Source: Oscillospiraceae bacterium
Lineage (GTDB): Bacteria > Bacillota > Clostridia > Oscillospirales > CAG-382
Length of the DNA: 47,385 nt
Direction of reading: 5' to 3'
NCBI GenBank assembly: GCA_015064945.1
Contig: SVRF01000009.1
Coordinates: forward strand, 1-47,385
Part shown: positions 1-8,519 of the stretch, piece after piece
Layout of the letters: each line of letters starts with the position of its first letter
Position numbering within the stretch: position 1 is the stretch's first letter
Program-made: the position numbers and the translations under genes
Notes under the pieces: model-generated
Told to the model about the DNA's origin: nothing
The model's database searches: none
The model's input: the letters and a program-made list of their open reading frames with translations, nothing else

Positions 1-1
1 C

Positions 2-619
2 CTTACAGCAACCACGCTTCGTAACATCGTTGGCGAACTGGAGTTGGACGACACTCTCACTTCCAGAGATACGATAAACAATCGTATGACAGAAATACTG
101 GACAGCGCCACCGACCAATGGGGTATTAAAGTAAACCGTGTGGAACTTAAAAACATTATCCCTCCTGCCGAAATTCAAAACGCAATGGAAAAGCAAATGA
201 AGGCTGAACGTGACAGGCGCGAAACCTTGCTTGAGGCAGAAGGGCATAAGGTTGCTGTTATCACTCGTGCGGAAGGTGACAAGCAGGCTTTGATTCTTGC
301 CGCCGAAGGTGAGAGGGATGCCCGTATTGCAAGGGCAGAGGGCGAAGCCAAGGCAATATACCTTGCCAAGAAGGCAGAAGCAGACGGTCTTGCGGCACTT
401 AAAGCTGCCGGAGCCGATGACGCTGTTTTAGAACTTAAGAAGTTTGAAGCACTTGTTGCTCTCTCACGTGGAACTGCATCAAAGATAATTATACCCACAG
501 ATGCTGTAGAATTGACCAAGCGCAACGTTTTGTTTTCTGAGACATCCGGTGTTGGTGACACTACGCCTGAGGCGCCTAAGCCTCAGAAGGCTGTTAAAAA
601 GGACGTATGTTGTGACTAA
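2..619 (+). CDS. SPFH/band 7 domain protein, 3' part only
   Basis: The reading frame is already open at base 2, so the gene starts upstream of the window. The visible part begins in the conserved band-7 segment (LRNIVGELELDDTLTSRD). It continues through the end of the SPFH domain (VELKNIIPPAEIQ) into a long Ala/Glu/Lys-rich coiled coil (about 60-130 residues of repeated AEG, ARAEGEAKA and KKAEADG). This resembles the stomatin/prohibitin-like QmcA/YbbK group, which form membrane-anchored oligomeric rings in microdomains. The membrane anchor would be in the missing N-terminus. The protein ends in a short Lys/Pro-rich tail with two cysteines. A strong terminator follows directly, so this is the last gene of its transcript. 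Family membership is well supported; the specific role is not visible. Confidence 0.9.
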   Translation, partial: LTATTLRNIVGELELDDTLTSRDTINNRMTEILDSATDQWGIKVNRVELKNIIPPAEIQNAMEKQMKAERDRRETLLEAEGHKVAVITRAEGDKQALILAAEGERDARIARAEGEAKAIYLAKKAEADGLAALKAAGADDAVLELKKFEALVALSRGTASKIIIPTDAVELTKRNVLFSETSGVGDTTPEAPKPQKAVKKDVCCD

Positions 620-636
620 CCGGTAAAGGCTAAAAC

Positions 637-690
637 AAAAGCCCCTATAGCTATGCCGTAACGGTATGGCTGTAGGGGCTTTTCTTGCTT
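637..690 (+). terminator. Rho-independent terminator after the SPFH gene
   Basis: A long hairpin has outer arms AAAAGCCCCTATAGC and GCTGTAGGGGCTTTT plus an inner stem around a short TAA loop. The 3' arm runs into TTTTCTTGCTTTG. It lies 17 bases after the stop codon. The A-rich 5' flank could let it work in both directions. Confidence 0.9.
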
Positions 691-748
691 TGTTTGGTCG
701 AATTATGAGAGCTATTGGTGAATTTTTGAGCATTATTTACATAAACTA

Positions 749-777
749 TTGCAAATATTAAAAAAATAATGTATAAT
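749..777 (+). promoter_or_regulatory. Sigma-A-like promoter for the 812-6030 operon
   Basis: TTGCAA (749-754), a 17-base spacer, then a perfect TATAAT (772-777). It is 34 bases upstream of the lipoprotein start in an A/T-rich stretch and just after the terminator of the preceding gene. Confidence 0.75.
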
Positions 778-811
778 TTATCAAAAGTGTAGTGTGGTGG
801 GGTGTATATAA

Positions 812-3268
812 ATGCGCAAAAGCTATATATTGTTGATCTTTGCTGTGGTTTCTATCGTTGTGTTAGTCTCTTGCATAAATACGGATAAAGGTTATAATGA
901 AAGCAAGACTGCGGACGGGCAAATATATTCGGCTGAGGTTTCAGACGAGAGCGTAGAGGCTATGGCTAAGCCGAACACCAAGCTTATATATTACGAGGAT
1001 TTTGAAGATAAGAATTTACACAAATCCAACAAAACAGTTTTTAACGCATTGGGGTGGAGCGAAGAAGGCTTGTTGAGCGGCGCACCATCCAACAACACGA
1101 CAAGTTATAAAATAGTGGATTATAACAACAGCAGACGTTTGTATTTGGAAAACAACGCCTCGGGTTGTACGGATTCTTATGTTACCGTAGTTCCTGCGGC
1201 TGTTATGGGTAAATATCATGAAGATAATTATACCTATCAGTACGACTTAATATATCAAGATGCCTCTAATGCTTCCCGTTATGTGGCACTTGTAAGCGAC
1301 TATAACGGAAAATACTACAATAGTTTTTTTCTGCGCAACGGGGGAAGAGGCAGTAATCAGTGCTACAATGACCGTTATTGGTATACGTATGATGTGGCAG
1401 CATCTGCTACTGACGACAATGCTATAGTTAAAAAGTTGTTGGGCATCGAGTACGCTTCGGACGTTCAGGCTTTTTCGGGTATAGATATTTCGGTAAGATA
1501 TGCGGTCGACTGGGGAAAAGGCAACTCCGTGTACATAAGAGTCAACACCGAAGGCTATGAGTGCAGCGGTAAATGGGTTTTAGTTTCTGAGGCTGACATG
1601 AAGGCTGATGACACAAAACAATTCAAACCTGAAAACGGAGGCGGAGCAATAGCGTTAAAAACCGGCGGTAAACAAAACGCATATGTTGACAACATTATTG
1701 TTTGGATAGGCACAGGAGAAGAGCCCGAAGATAAGTCCGTAACGCTTGCAGATGTGTATGAAGATAAATGCGCAGGGCATTTGCTTATAGGTAGCGGTGA
1801 TAGTTGTACAAATCCCGAGTATTGCTTATACTGCGGAGAAATAACACGCTCATCTGACCACGATTACGAGAGCGTGGATAAAGGCGCCGATGAACGATGT
1901 AAGCTATGCGGCGTTCTCCGGGGGAACATAGACAGTGATACTTGGTTTTTAGCAAATGTTCCAATGTATGATGGCGGCAAGTATGCCAACGATGTATACG
2001 AATGCGGACGTGGTATTAAGGATAACGGTTTCACCTATGAAGATGAGTCTTTGATGATGCTTGTTTACGATACCGAAAAGAGCGAGTTTGAGGATTATTG
2101 CCAAAAGCTTGTGGAAGATTACGGTTATGAAAAAGTGTACTCCTTAGAGCGTGACGGTAATATATATGCGCAGTATACCTACGACGACAGTATGGTTTAC
2201 ACATATTATACAGCTGTCAACAATGAAGTGCGTATAATTGATGACAAGAACAGTGTTTGTGCTCCTGACGAATTCGGTTATACCTATGAGAAAACAGAAA
2301 CGGACACAACAGCTCTGTATCAGATTGGTCTTCCTATGAACTCTAAGGGGCAAAACATTAATGACAGTGCCGAGAAGAAGATAAATTGCGGTATGATGTA
2401 CGCTATAAAGCTTGCAGATAACTCCGTTATAATTATTGACGGCGGCGGTCAACAGCAATTTGATGAGGCACAGTGTGATTATATTATGAGCTTTTTAAGG
2501 GAGATTACCGAAACTCCCGAAGGAGAGCTGGTCAGAGTGTCTGCTTGGTACATAACTCACGGACATTCGGACCATATGGGTGGATTTTGTGTGTTTTCCG
2601 AAAAGTATCACAAAGAAATACGGTTAGAGCGCATTATGTTTAATTTTGCATCCGTCTATTCAGAAGACTCAACACAGGCGGCCGCAATAACCAATTACAA
2701 CAAACTTTTGGGGTATATTTCCAAATATTACAGTGATGACGATGTAAAGTATTTAAAAATGCATACAGGTCAAAGCGTTAACATTGCCGATGTAAGCATA
2801 AATGTTATATATACTCACGAGGATTTGGTTGCACCAAAAACCGCAAAGACGGAGGCTGCTGAGGACTATAACAACGGAAGCGCAGTTTCATATTTTGTTA
2901 TAGACGGCAAAAAATTCCTTCTACCCGGTGATATAAACAGGATAGGCATGAAGGTGATGCTTGAATTTAATTCCGCCGAAACGCTTAAATCTGATATTAT
3001 ACAGTGCGCCCATCACTGCCTTAACAATGTGTACGAGATGTACGATCTTGCGCAGGCCCCCGTGGTTTTAATGCCACAGTCGCCCGGTGGGTGTATGCTT
3101 AATACTACAAGAAAGACCATTTTTGAAAATATTACAAAATACATGGAAAATGATATGCTGTTCTACGCTTCCGAAGGTACATACGGATTTGCCGTGACAG
3201 ACGGAACGATTGAAGAGGTTTACTTTTCGGAATGCGTTGGTGGCGAATATGGTGATTGGGGCTGGTAA
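812..3268 (+). CDS. Lipoprotein with concanavalin-like N-terminus and metallo-beta-lactamase-fold C-terminus
   Basis: An 818-residue exported protein. It has a lipoprotein signal peptide with lipobox LVSC, so Cys21 would be lipidated. Residues about 50-300 contain aromatic/beta-rich segments (YYEDFEDKNL, YVDNIIVWIG) typical of laminin-G or concanavalin-like modules; this is inference. Residues about 310-370 hold paired CxxC motifs (CLYCGE, CKLCGV) suggesting a small zinc ribbon. The last third is a metallo-beta-lactamase fold: a strand ending IIIDGGG, the metal motif THGHSDHMGG (H583, H585, D587, H588), LLPGD, and a later CAHH. The overall order recalls the ComEC/hydrolase branch rather than true beta-lactamases. 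The next gene, a glycoside hydrolase, starts 19 bases downstream, so they are co-transcribed. The substrate is unknown. Extracytoplasmic hydrolysis of a phosphoester or ester is plausible. Confidence 0.8.
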   Translation: MRKSYILLIFAVVSIVVLVSCINTDKGYNESKTADGQIYSAEVSDESVEAMAKPNTKLIYYEDFEDKNLHKSNKTVFNALGWSEEGLLSGAPSNNTTSYKIVDYNNSRRLYLENNASGCTDSYVTVVPAAVMGKYHEDNYTYQYDLIYQDASNASRYVALVSDYNGKYYNSFFLRNGGRGSNQCYNDRYWYTYDVAASATDDNAIVKKLLGIEYASDVQAFSGIDISVRYAVDWGKGNSVYIRVNTEGYECSGKWVLVSEADMKADDTKQFKPENGGGAIALKTGGKQNAYVDNIIVWIGTGEEPEDKSVTLADVYEDKCAGHLLIGSGDSCTNPEYCLYCGEITRSSDHDYESVDKGADERCKLCGVLRGNIDSDTWFLANVPMYDGGKYANDVYECGRGIKDNGFTYEDESLMMLVYDTEKSEFEDYCQKLVEDYGYEKVYSLERDGNIYAQYTYDDSMVYTYYTAVNNEVRIIDDKNSVCAPDEFGYTYEKTETDTTALYQIGLPMNSKGQNINDSAEKKINCGMMYAIKLADNSVIIIDGGGQQQFDEAQCDYIMSFLREITETPEGELVRVSAWYITHGHSDHMGGFCVFSEKYHKEIRLERIMFNFASVYSEDSTQAAAITNYNKLLGYISKYYSDDDVKYLKMHTGQSVNIADVSINVIYTHEDLVAPKTAKTEAAEDYNNGSAVSYFVIDGKKFLLPGDINRIGMKVMLEFNSAETLKSDIIQCAHHCLNNVYEMYDLAQAPVVLMPQSPGGCMLNTTRKTIFENITKYMENDMLFYASEGTYGFAVTDGTIEEVYFSECVGGEYGDWGW

Positions 3269-3287
3269 GCAGCAGGAGGTTACTTAT

Positions 3288-4982
3288 ATGAACATACCCA
3301 GAAATGAATATCCGAGACCGCAATTCGTTAGAAACGATTGGAAGTGCCTTAACGGCGAGTGGGAATTTGAATTTGATAACGAACTGGTAGGTTTAGAAAA
3401 AGGATATCACCTGAAAGAAGCAAGGTTTTCAAGAAAGATAATTGTACCGTTTTGTCCTCAAAGTGTACTTTCGGGCATTGGCGAAAGAGACTTTATGTAT
3501 GGAGTGTGGTACAAAAGGAGCATAGAGCTTTCAAAAGAACAACTCAACGACTTGGTTTTCCTAAATTTTGGTGCCGTTGATTACCAGACCTTTGTGTATG
3601 TAAACGGAGAATTAGCTGGGGAGCATCTAGGCGGCTATTCCTCTTTTGGGTTTGAGATATCCAAGTTTTGTACAGCGGGTGAAAACATAATAACTTTGTT
3701 CGTTAAGGACGATGAGCGCTCTAAGGCAATTCCCACGGGTAAGCAATCAACTCGCTTTGAGTCCTATGAGTGCTCTTATACCCGAACAACGGGCGTTTGG
3801 CAAACCGTGTGGTTGGAGTTTGTGAAAAAAAGCTACATCAGCGGTGTTAAACATGTAACAAATTCCGGCAATGACGCAGTAACACTTTTTGCAACTGTCG
3901 TGGGAGAGGGATTGTTTTCTGCCAAGGTTTATTACCAAGGAAAAGAAATGGGTTGCGAAAGTGAGTATGTCAGCAACGGCAACGCTGTTTTGAAAATTAA
4001 ATTAGCTGAAAGCCATCTTTGGGAAATCGGTAATGGTAGGCTTTATGACGTAGAACTGAGCTTTTGTGATGACAAAGTTAAAAGCTATTTCGGGTTAAGG
4101 AGTATAGCACTTAAAGACGGAAAGTTTTTGCTTAACGGTAAAAGTGTTTTCCAAAGGTTGGTGCTTGACCAAGGCTTTTATCCCGACGGCATTTATACAG
4201 CCCCCACGGATAAAGCTTTAGAGAACGATATATTGCTATCTGTTAGAGCCGGCTTTAACGGAGCCAGACTTCATCAAAAGGTTTTTGAAGAGAGGTTTTT
4301 GTATTATTGCGATGTACACGGTTATATGGTTTGGGGAGAATATCCTGACTGGGGTATAGATACAAGTGATGCTCATATCATACCTATGTCTTCCGAGTGG
4401 ACAGAGGTTGTTAACCGTGACTTTAACCATCCTGCGATTATAGGCTGGTGCCCTCATAACGAATGCAGAGATTTGGCATTTAAACCATCTGTAAAACATT
4501 TCTATGACCTTACTAAAGCTTTGGACAGCACAAGACCTTGTATTGACACCTCAGGCTATGTACACGTGAAAACCGATATTTTCGACGAGCATTTGTATGA
4601 CCAAGACCCCGACGTTTTGGCTAAACGTTACAAAGAAATGAAGGTGTGTGACAATATTGAAGACCTTGTTGATAAAAACAGGAAATGGGAAGGCGAGCCT
4701 TTCTTTGTGAGCGAGTTTGGTGGAATTAAATGGGCTGACGAGACAGATTTAAAAGCTTGGGGGTACGGAAACGCACCTAAAAATATTGAAGAATTTTATG
4801 ATAGATTTAAAGGGCTTTGTGATGCTATAATGGACAGCCCTCATATACTCGGCTTTTGTTATACACAGCTCACAGATGTGGAGCAGGAGCAGAATGGTAT
4901 CTACAGATATGATCGAAGCGTGAAATTTGATATGGATAGGATATCAGCAACTGTGCGCAGAAAGGCAAAGATTGAGGAGTAG
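3288..4982 (+). CDS. Glycoside hydrolase family 2 (beta-galactosidase/beta-glucuronidase-like)
   Basis: A 564-residue enzyme without a signal peptide, so probably cytoplasmic. The frame is open from 3210, but ATG 3288 is preceded by GCAGGAGG at good spacing and begins a standard GH2 N-terminus (YPRPQFVRNDWKCLNGEWEF). Residues about 10-190 form the jelly-roll sugar-binding domain, 190-290 the immunoglobulin-like domain, and 290-564 the TIM barrel. The acid/base is E392 in GWCPHNE (the GH2 Asn-Glu pair). The nucleophile is E476 in FFVSEFGG. It is shorter than LacZ-type enzymes and resembles compact GH2 proteins from gut anaerobes. It cleaves a beta-linked sugar from an imported oligosaccharide, but galactose, glucuronate and mannose cannot be distinguished by eye. 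The downstream oxidoreductase starts only 7 bases after the stop. Confidence 0.92.
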   Translation: MNIPRNEYPRPQFVRNDWKCLNGEWEFEFDNELVGLEKGYHLKEARFSRKIIVPFCPQSVLSGIGERDFMYGVWYKRSIELSKEQLNDLVFLNFGAVDYQTFVYVNGELAGEHLGGYSSFGFEISKFCTAGENIITLFVKDDERSKAIPTGKQSTRFESYECSYTRTTGVWQTVWLEFVKKSYISGVKHVTNSGNDAVTLFATVVGEGLFSAKVYYQGKEMGCESEYVSNGNAVLKIKLAESHLWEIGNGRLYDVELSFCDDKVKSYFGLRSIALKDGKFLLNGKSVFQRLVLDQGFYPDGIYTAPTDKALENDILLSVRAGFNGARLHQKVFEERFLYYCDVHGYMVWGEYPDWGIDTSDAHIIPMSSEWTEVVNRDFNHPAIIGWCPHNECRDLAFKPSVKHFYDLTKALDSTRPCIDTSGYVHVKTDIFDEHLYDQDPDVLAKRYKEMKVCDNIEDLVDKNRKWEGEPFFVSEFGGIKWADETDLKAWGYGNAPKNIEEFYDRFKGLCDAIMDSPHILGFCYTQLTDVEQEQNGIYRYDRSVKFDMDRISATVRRKAKIEE

Positions 4983-4989
4983 ATACAAA

Positions 4990-6030
4990 ATGGAAAATAA
5001 CACGATGCGGACCATAACTTTGGGTAAAACCGATATAAAGGTTTTGCAAAATGCTTTCGGCGCTTTACCCATACAGCGTGTATCTGTGGAGTGTGCCGTT
5101 GATTTGTTGCGAAAAGCATACGATGGCGGTATTCGCTTCTTTGATACGGCGAGGATGTATACGGATAGCGAAGAAAAGCTTGGCAAGGCTTTTTTCGGTA
5201 TGCGTGAAAAGATTTATATAGCCACAAAGACCACCGCATTGACAGCGGAGGATTTTCAGAAAGATTTGGAAATAAGCCTTGAAACTTTGCAGACCGATTA
5301 CATAGACCTATATCAGTTCCACAACCCTCCGTTTTGTCCTAAGCCCTGTGACGGAAGCGGCTTGTATGAAGCGGCAGTGAAGGCGAAAGCGCAGGGGAAG
5401 ATAAGACATATAGGTATAACAAACCATAGACCTGCTGTAGCTAAGGAAGCTATACTTTCAGGTTTGTATGAAACCTTGCAATTTCCGTTTTGCTATTTAG
5501 CAGGAGAACTTGATTTGGAAATCGTAAAGCTTTGTAAGGAAAATGATGTAGGTTTTATTGCAATGAAAGCGTTGTCCGGTGGGCTGATAACCAACGCCTA
5601 TGCTGCGTGTGCGTGGCTTATGCAGTTTGATAATGTTTTACCCATATGGGGCATTCAAAAAGCGGAAGAGCTTGAAGAGATTTTATCTTTTAATTCGTGT
5701 GTTCCGAGTATGGATGAAAATACAGCAGCTGCAATAGAAAAAGACCGACGGGAGCTGTTTGGAAGTTTTTGCCGTGCTTGTGGATATTGTATGCCTTGTC
5801 CTGTGGGTATTAAAATAAATAATTGCGCAAGGATGTCTCAACTCATAAGGAGAAGTCCTTCTGCACAATGGCTTTCTGAAGAAAATCAAGCTATGATGCT
5901 GAATATTGAGAAATGCATAGGCTGTGGTGTTTGTGCCACCCGTTGTCCTTACGGTTTGAATCCGCCGAAGCTTTTGAAAAAGAATCTGGAGGATTATAAA
6001 CAAATTTTGGCAGGAAACATAAAATTGTAG
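4990..6030 (+). CDS. Aldo/keto reductase with C-terminal 4Fe-4S domain
   Basis: A 346-residue oxidoreductase. ATG 4990 is chosen because TTGAGGAG lies just upstream; the open frame continues back into the preceding gene. The N-terminal TIM barrel keeps the aldo/keto reductase tetrad: D52 and Y57 in FDTARMYTDSE, K80 in ATKTT, and H111 in LYQFHNPP. After about residue 255 comes an Fe-S part with CRACGYCMPCPVGIKINNC and CIGCGVCATRCPYGLNPP, matching the ferredoxin-containing aldo/keto reductases often annotated only as predicted oxidoreductases. It is the last gene of the operon with the GH2 enzyme and the MBL-fold lipoprotein, which suggests it reduces or oxidises a sugar or sugar-derived aldehyde released by them (inference). 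No terminator is evident before the next promoter. Confidence 0.92.
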   Translation: MENNTMRTITLGKTDIKVLQNAFGALPIQRVSVECAVDLLRKAYDGGIRFFDTARMYTDSEEKLGKAFFGMREKIYIATKTTALTAEDFQKDLEISLETLQTDYIDLYQFHNPPFCPKPCDGSGLYEAAVKAKAQGKIRHIGITNHRPAVAKEAILSGLYETLQFPFCYLAGELDLEIVKLCKENDVGFIAMKALSGGLITNAYAACAWLMQFDNVLPIWGIQKAEELEEILSFNSCVPSMDENTAAAIEKDRRELFGSFCRACGYCMPCPVGIKINNCARMSQLIRRSPSAQWLSEENQAMMLNIEKCIGCGVCATRCPYGLNPPKLLKKNLEDYKQILAGNIKL

Positions 6031-6039
6031 AGGTATTTA

Positions 6040-6067
6040 TTGTAAATAGTATAAAAGATGTTTACAA
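6040..6067. promoter_or_regulatory. Possible operator dyad overlapping the DRTGG-operon -35 box
   Basis: An inverted repeat TTGTAAA (6040-6046) / TTTACAA (6061-6067) with a 14-base gap. The right arm contains the -35 element of the promoter at 6061. This is a plausible repressor or activator site. It does not match the tighter Rex dyad spacing. Confidence 0.35.
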
Positions 6068-6089
6068 AGCGCAAATAAACACTTATAAT
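6061..6089 (+). promoter_or_regulatory. Sigma-A-like promoter for the hydrogenase-associated module
   Basis: TTTACA (6061-6066), 17-base spacer, TATAAT (6084-6089), followed 17 bases later by the AAGGAG ribosome site at 6104-6109. It should drive 6120-9236 as one transcript. Confidence 0.8.
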
Positions 6090-6119
6090 TTAACTATAAA
6101 ATTAAGGAGTTTGATTGTT

Positions 6120-6476
6120 ATGAGAATTAGAGATGTTGCATCCGTGTTGGATGCTGAAGTCCTTTGCAGATCTGATTTATTGGAGACTGAGGTGAAATCC
6201 GCTTGCGGTTCAGATATGATGAGTGACGTACTTGCATATGTAAAGGATCACGCAGTACTTCTTACAGGCCTTGTTAATCCTCAGGTGGTTAGAACAGCTG
6301 AGATGATGGATATGAAGTGTATTGTTTTCGTAAGGGGAAAAAACCCCAGCGAACAAATAATTACCTTGGCAGAAGAAGCAAATATTGTTATTTTGCGCTC
6401 CTCATACAGGATGTATACAAGTTGCGGACGCTTGTATGCTGCCGGCTTACAAAACGAAGGCAGCGATATGGTATGA
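6120..6476 (+). CDS. DRTGG domain protein (first of two)
   Basis: A 118-residue soluble protein. Start ATG 6120 lies 10 bases after AAGGAG; an in-frame TTG at 6111 would abut the ribosome site and is unlikely. The pattern (IRDVASVLDAEVLC, then SDMMSDVLAYVKDHAVLLTGL, VRTAEMMDMKCIVFVRGK, ANIVILRSSYRMYTSCGRL) is that of stand-alone DRTGG domains, small nucleotide- or ligand-binding-like modules also found in phosphotransacetylase and CBS proteins. Such proteins commonly sit beside [FeFe]-hydrogenase genes in Clostridia, with no established function. The stop codon overlaps the next start (ATGA), giving translational coupling to the ATPase. A regulatory partner role is inferred. Confidence 0.8.
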   Translation: MRIRDVASVLDAEVLCRSDLLETEVKSACGSDMMSDVLAYVKDHAVLLTGLVNPQVVRTAEMMDMKCIVFVRGKNPSEQIITLAEEANIVILRSSYRMYTSCGRLYAAGLQNEGSDMV

Positions 6477-6898
6477 ACGAAGTTTTAAAATACGTTTACG
6501 AGGTAGACGGTAACGATTTTATGTCCGCAGGTGTTGCTTCTGCCGATGTGAAGAAAAATTTAAAGCTTTTAGGTTTTCCCGGCGACGTAATCAAGCGTGT
6601 TTCAATCGCTATGTATGAGGGCGAAATTAATATGGTAATACACGCAAACGGAGGAACAGCAACCGTAGAGGTTTGTGACGATTGCATCACTATGGTACTT
6701 GCAGATACAGGTCCCGGCATTGCGGATGTGGAGCTTGCTATGTCCGAAGGGTATTCTACAGCGCCGGACAGAATAAGAGCTTTAGGCTTTGGTGCAGGTA
6801 TGGGACTTCCCAATATGAAAAAGTATTGTGACGAGTTTCGTATAGAAACAGAGCTTGGTGTCGGAACAACTGTGTTTATGAAGGTGTGTAATACCTGA
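6473..6898 (+). CDS. RsbT/RsbW-like HATPase (anti-sigma-factor-type kinase fold)
   Basis: A 141-residue single-domain GHKL ATPase. The start is the ATG overlapping the previous TGA. The N box appears as YEGEINMVIHANGG, the G1 box as ADTGPGI, and the G2 region as FGAGMGLPNMKKYCDE, with an F-rich end GVGTTVFMKV. This order and length match serine kinase/anti-sigma regulators of the SpoIIAB/RsbW/RsbT type rather than two-component kinases. In known systems these proteins phosphorylate STAS partners and are opposed by SpoIIE-type phosphatases, neither of which is in this window. The next gene encodes a hydrogenase-like Fe-S protein, so a redox-controlled switch is attractive but unproven. Confidence 0.88.
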   Translation: MNEVLKYVYEVDGNDFMSAGVASADVKKNLKLLGFPGDVIKRVSIAMYEGEINMVIHANGGTATVEVCDDCITMVLADTGPGIADVELAMSEGYSTAPDRIRALGFGAGMGLPNMKKYCDEFRIETELGVGTTVFMKVCNT

Positions 6899-6922
6899 GT
6901 TTTTCGAAAGGGTGTGTTATAA

Positions 6923-8182
6923 TTGGACAGAGTATTTCATTCCGTTACTCTTGATAAAGACAAGTGCAAGGGTTGTATAAACTGTATGAAGCACTGTCCC
7001 ACTGAAGCAATTCGAGTTAGAGACGGTAAAGCAAGAATAAAAACCGAACGCTGTATAGATTGCGGTGCTTGTATCAGAATATGCCAAAACAGAGCTAAAA
7101 AGGCTATCTGTGACGATTTTGAAATGATAAATGATTACGAGTGGAAGGTTGTTTTGGTGCCTCCTTCACTATACGGTCAGTTTATTGTTGATGATATAAA
7201 TTACATCCTGACAGCATTGAAGCATATGGGCTTTGACCAAGTGTTTGAGGTTTCAACTGCCGCAGAAAAGGTTTCTCAATTAACAAGAGAGAGTCTTGAC
7301 CAATTGCGGGCATGTACGGAAGGGCCTATTATAAGTTCTGCTTGCACTGCCGTTTTGAGATTAATAAAAGTGCGTTTTCCCGATTTGTGTAATAGTGTGC
7401 TACCAATAACAGAGCCGATACACATATCAGCACAAATGGCGAAGGAGGAGGCAATAAGAAGCACAGGTTTGCCACCCGAAAAGATCGGCATATTTTTTAT
7501 CTCCCCCTGTCCTGCCAAGGTTACCTCCTGCAAAAATCCGGTGGGAGGGATAAAATCAATGATAGATGGGGTTTTTTCCGTAAACGATGTTTATGTCAAG
7601 CTGCTTGCGGCTTTGAAGAAAGTGGACGTTCCCGAACAACTTATGCGCTCCGGTATTGTAGGTATAAATTGGGCTCAAAGCGGAGGAGAATGTGCGGGCC
7701 TTTTAACAGACAGCTACATTTATGCAGATGGTATTGAAAATGTTATAGCGGTGCTTGAGGAAATCGAGGACGGAAAGCTTCCCGATACTGCCTTTGTAGA
7801 GTTAAGTGCTTGTCCCGGCGGGTGCGTAGGCGGTGTGCTTAATGTTGCAAATCCTTTTGTTGCGCGTTCACGCATTACAGCTTTGCGCAGATATTTACCT
7901 TTGATGCTCAATCGCGGATTTAACGATGCGACTAATATGTTTTGGGAGCAGAATTTGCAGTTTGAAGCTACTTTTAGGCTTGACGAGGATAGGGCAGAGG
8001 CTATGAAGAAAATGCGTCGGCTTAAAGCTATCGAAGCGATGTTGCCGGGATTAGATTGCGGTGCTTGCGGGGCGCCGTCTTGCCGTGCCTTAGCGGAGGA
8101 TATAGTGTGTGGACACGCAACTATAGAGGAATGTGTTGTTAAGTACGTTCCGGAGAAAAGAGAGGATAAAGTACTTAAATGA
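6923..8182 (+). CDS. Hydrogenase-like Fe-S protein (HydS-like, FeFe-hydrogenase large-subunit domain)
   Basis: 419 residues, TTG start after GAAAGGGTGTG. The N-terminus has two ferredoxin motifs (C15-C18-C21-C25 and C44-C47-C50-C54). The middle is an FeFe-hydrogenase H-cluster domain with divergent loops: SSACTAV (C141), SPCPAK (C196) and ACPGGC (C297, C301). The C141-C196 spacing of 55 equals that between the H-cluster ligands C300 and C355 of the Clostridium pasteurianum enzyme. All four cubane ligands therefore seem present, but Ala140 replaces the proton-relay cysteine. The C-terminus carries an RnfB-type 4Fe-4S motif (C379-x2-C382-x4-C387-x16-C404). Sensory hydrogenases (HydS) usually add PAS and kinase or phosphatase domains after this point. 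Here the protein simply ends, and small ATPase and DRTGG genes flank it. It is probably a sensor or electron-transfer protein rather than the main hydrogenase. It overlaps the next gene by 4 bases. Confidence 0.85.
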   Translation: MDRVFHSVTLDKDKCKGCINCMKHCPTEAIRVRDGKARIKTERCIDCGACIRICQNRAKKAICDDFEMINDYEWKVVLVPPSLYGQFIVDDINYILTALKHMGFDQVFEVSTAAEKVSQLTRESLDQLRACTEGPIISSACTAVLRLIKVRFPDLCNSVLPITEPIHISAQMAKEEAIRSTGLPPEKIGIFFISPCPAKVTSCKNPVGGIKSMIDGVFSVNDVYVKLLAALKKVDVPEQLMRSGIVGINWAQSGGECAGLLTDSYIYADGIENVIAVLEEIEDGKLPDTAFVELSACPGGCVGGVLNVANPFVARSRITALRRYLPLMLNRGFNDATNMFWEQNLQFEATFRLDEDRAEAMKKMRRLKAIEAMLPGLDCGACGAPSCRALAEDIVCGHATIEECVVKYVPEKREDKVLK

Positions 8183-8517
8183 TAAGCAATAGAATTTTAG
8201 CACAAAAGTTAGACTTGGAGATGTTTAATGAAGGCGCCGAAAAGGACGTTGAAAGCGGGTATTGCGGTGATTTGTTAAGCTGGGTTATGGGCAAGGCCGA
8301 AAGCGGTTGCGCTTGGATGACGGTTATGAACAATGTTAATGTTGCCGCAGTCGCCGTGCTGCGAGATGTTTCCTGTGTTATATTGGTGGAGGGTGTAAAG
8401 CCCGATGAAAATTTGCTCTTGCGGGCACAAAGCGAAGAAATAGCACTGTACGGTAGCAATTCCGATAGCTATAATTTGGCTATAAAGATTAACGATTTGA
8501 TGAAGGCGAACATATAG
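8179..8517 (+). CDS. DRTGG domain protein (second)
   Basis: A 112-residue soluble protein starting in an ATGA overlap with the previous stop. It shares the DRTGG-like layout of the gene at 6120: an N-terminal helix, GYCGDLLSWVMGKAESGCAWMTV, then NVAAVAVLRDVSCVILVEG and a C-terminal helix. It carries several cysteines (GYCGD, SGCAW, VSCVI) that could be redox-active or bind metal, though this is speculative. The next start codon lies 2 bases after the stop. Two DRTGG proteins in one operon suggest a hetero- or homo-oligomeric ligand-sensing complex (inference). Confidence 0.78.
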   Translation: MISNRILAQKLDLEMFNEGAEKDVESGYCGDLLSWVMGKAESGCAWMTVMNNVNVAAVAVLRDVSCVILVEGVKPDENLLLRAQSEEIALYGSNSDSYNLAIKINDLMKANI

Positions 8518-8519
8518 TT

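Noticed and set aside
6040-6067. Rex (redox repressor) binding site
   Set aside because: The known Rex dyad has a short central gap of about 4 bases. Here the arms are 14 bases apart.
6111-6119. TTG 6111 as start of the first DRTGG gene
   Set aside because: It would leave only 1 base after GGAG; ATG 6120 has normal spacing.
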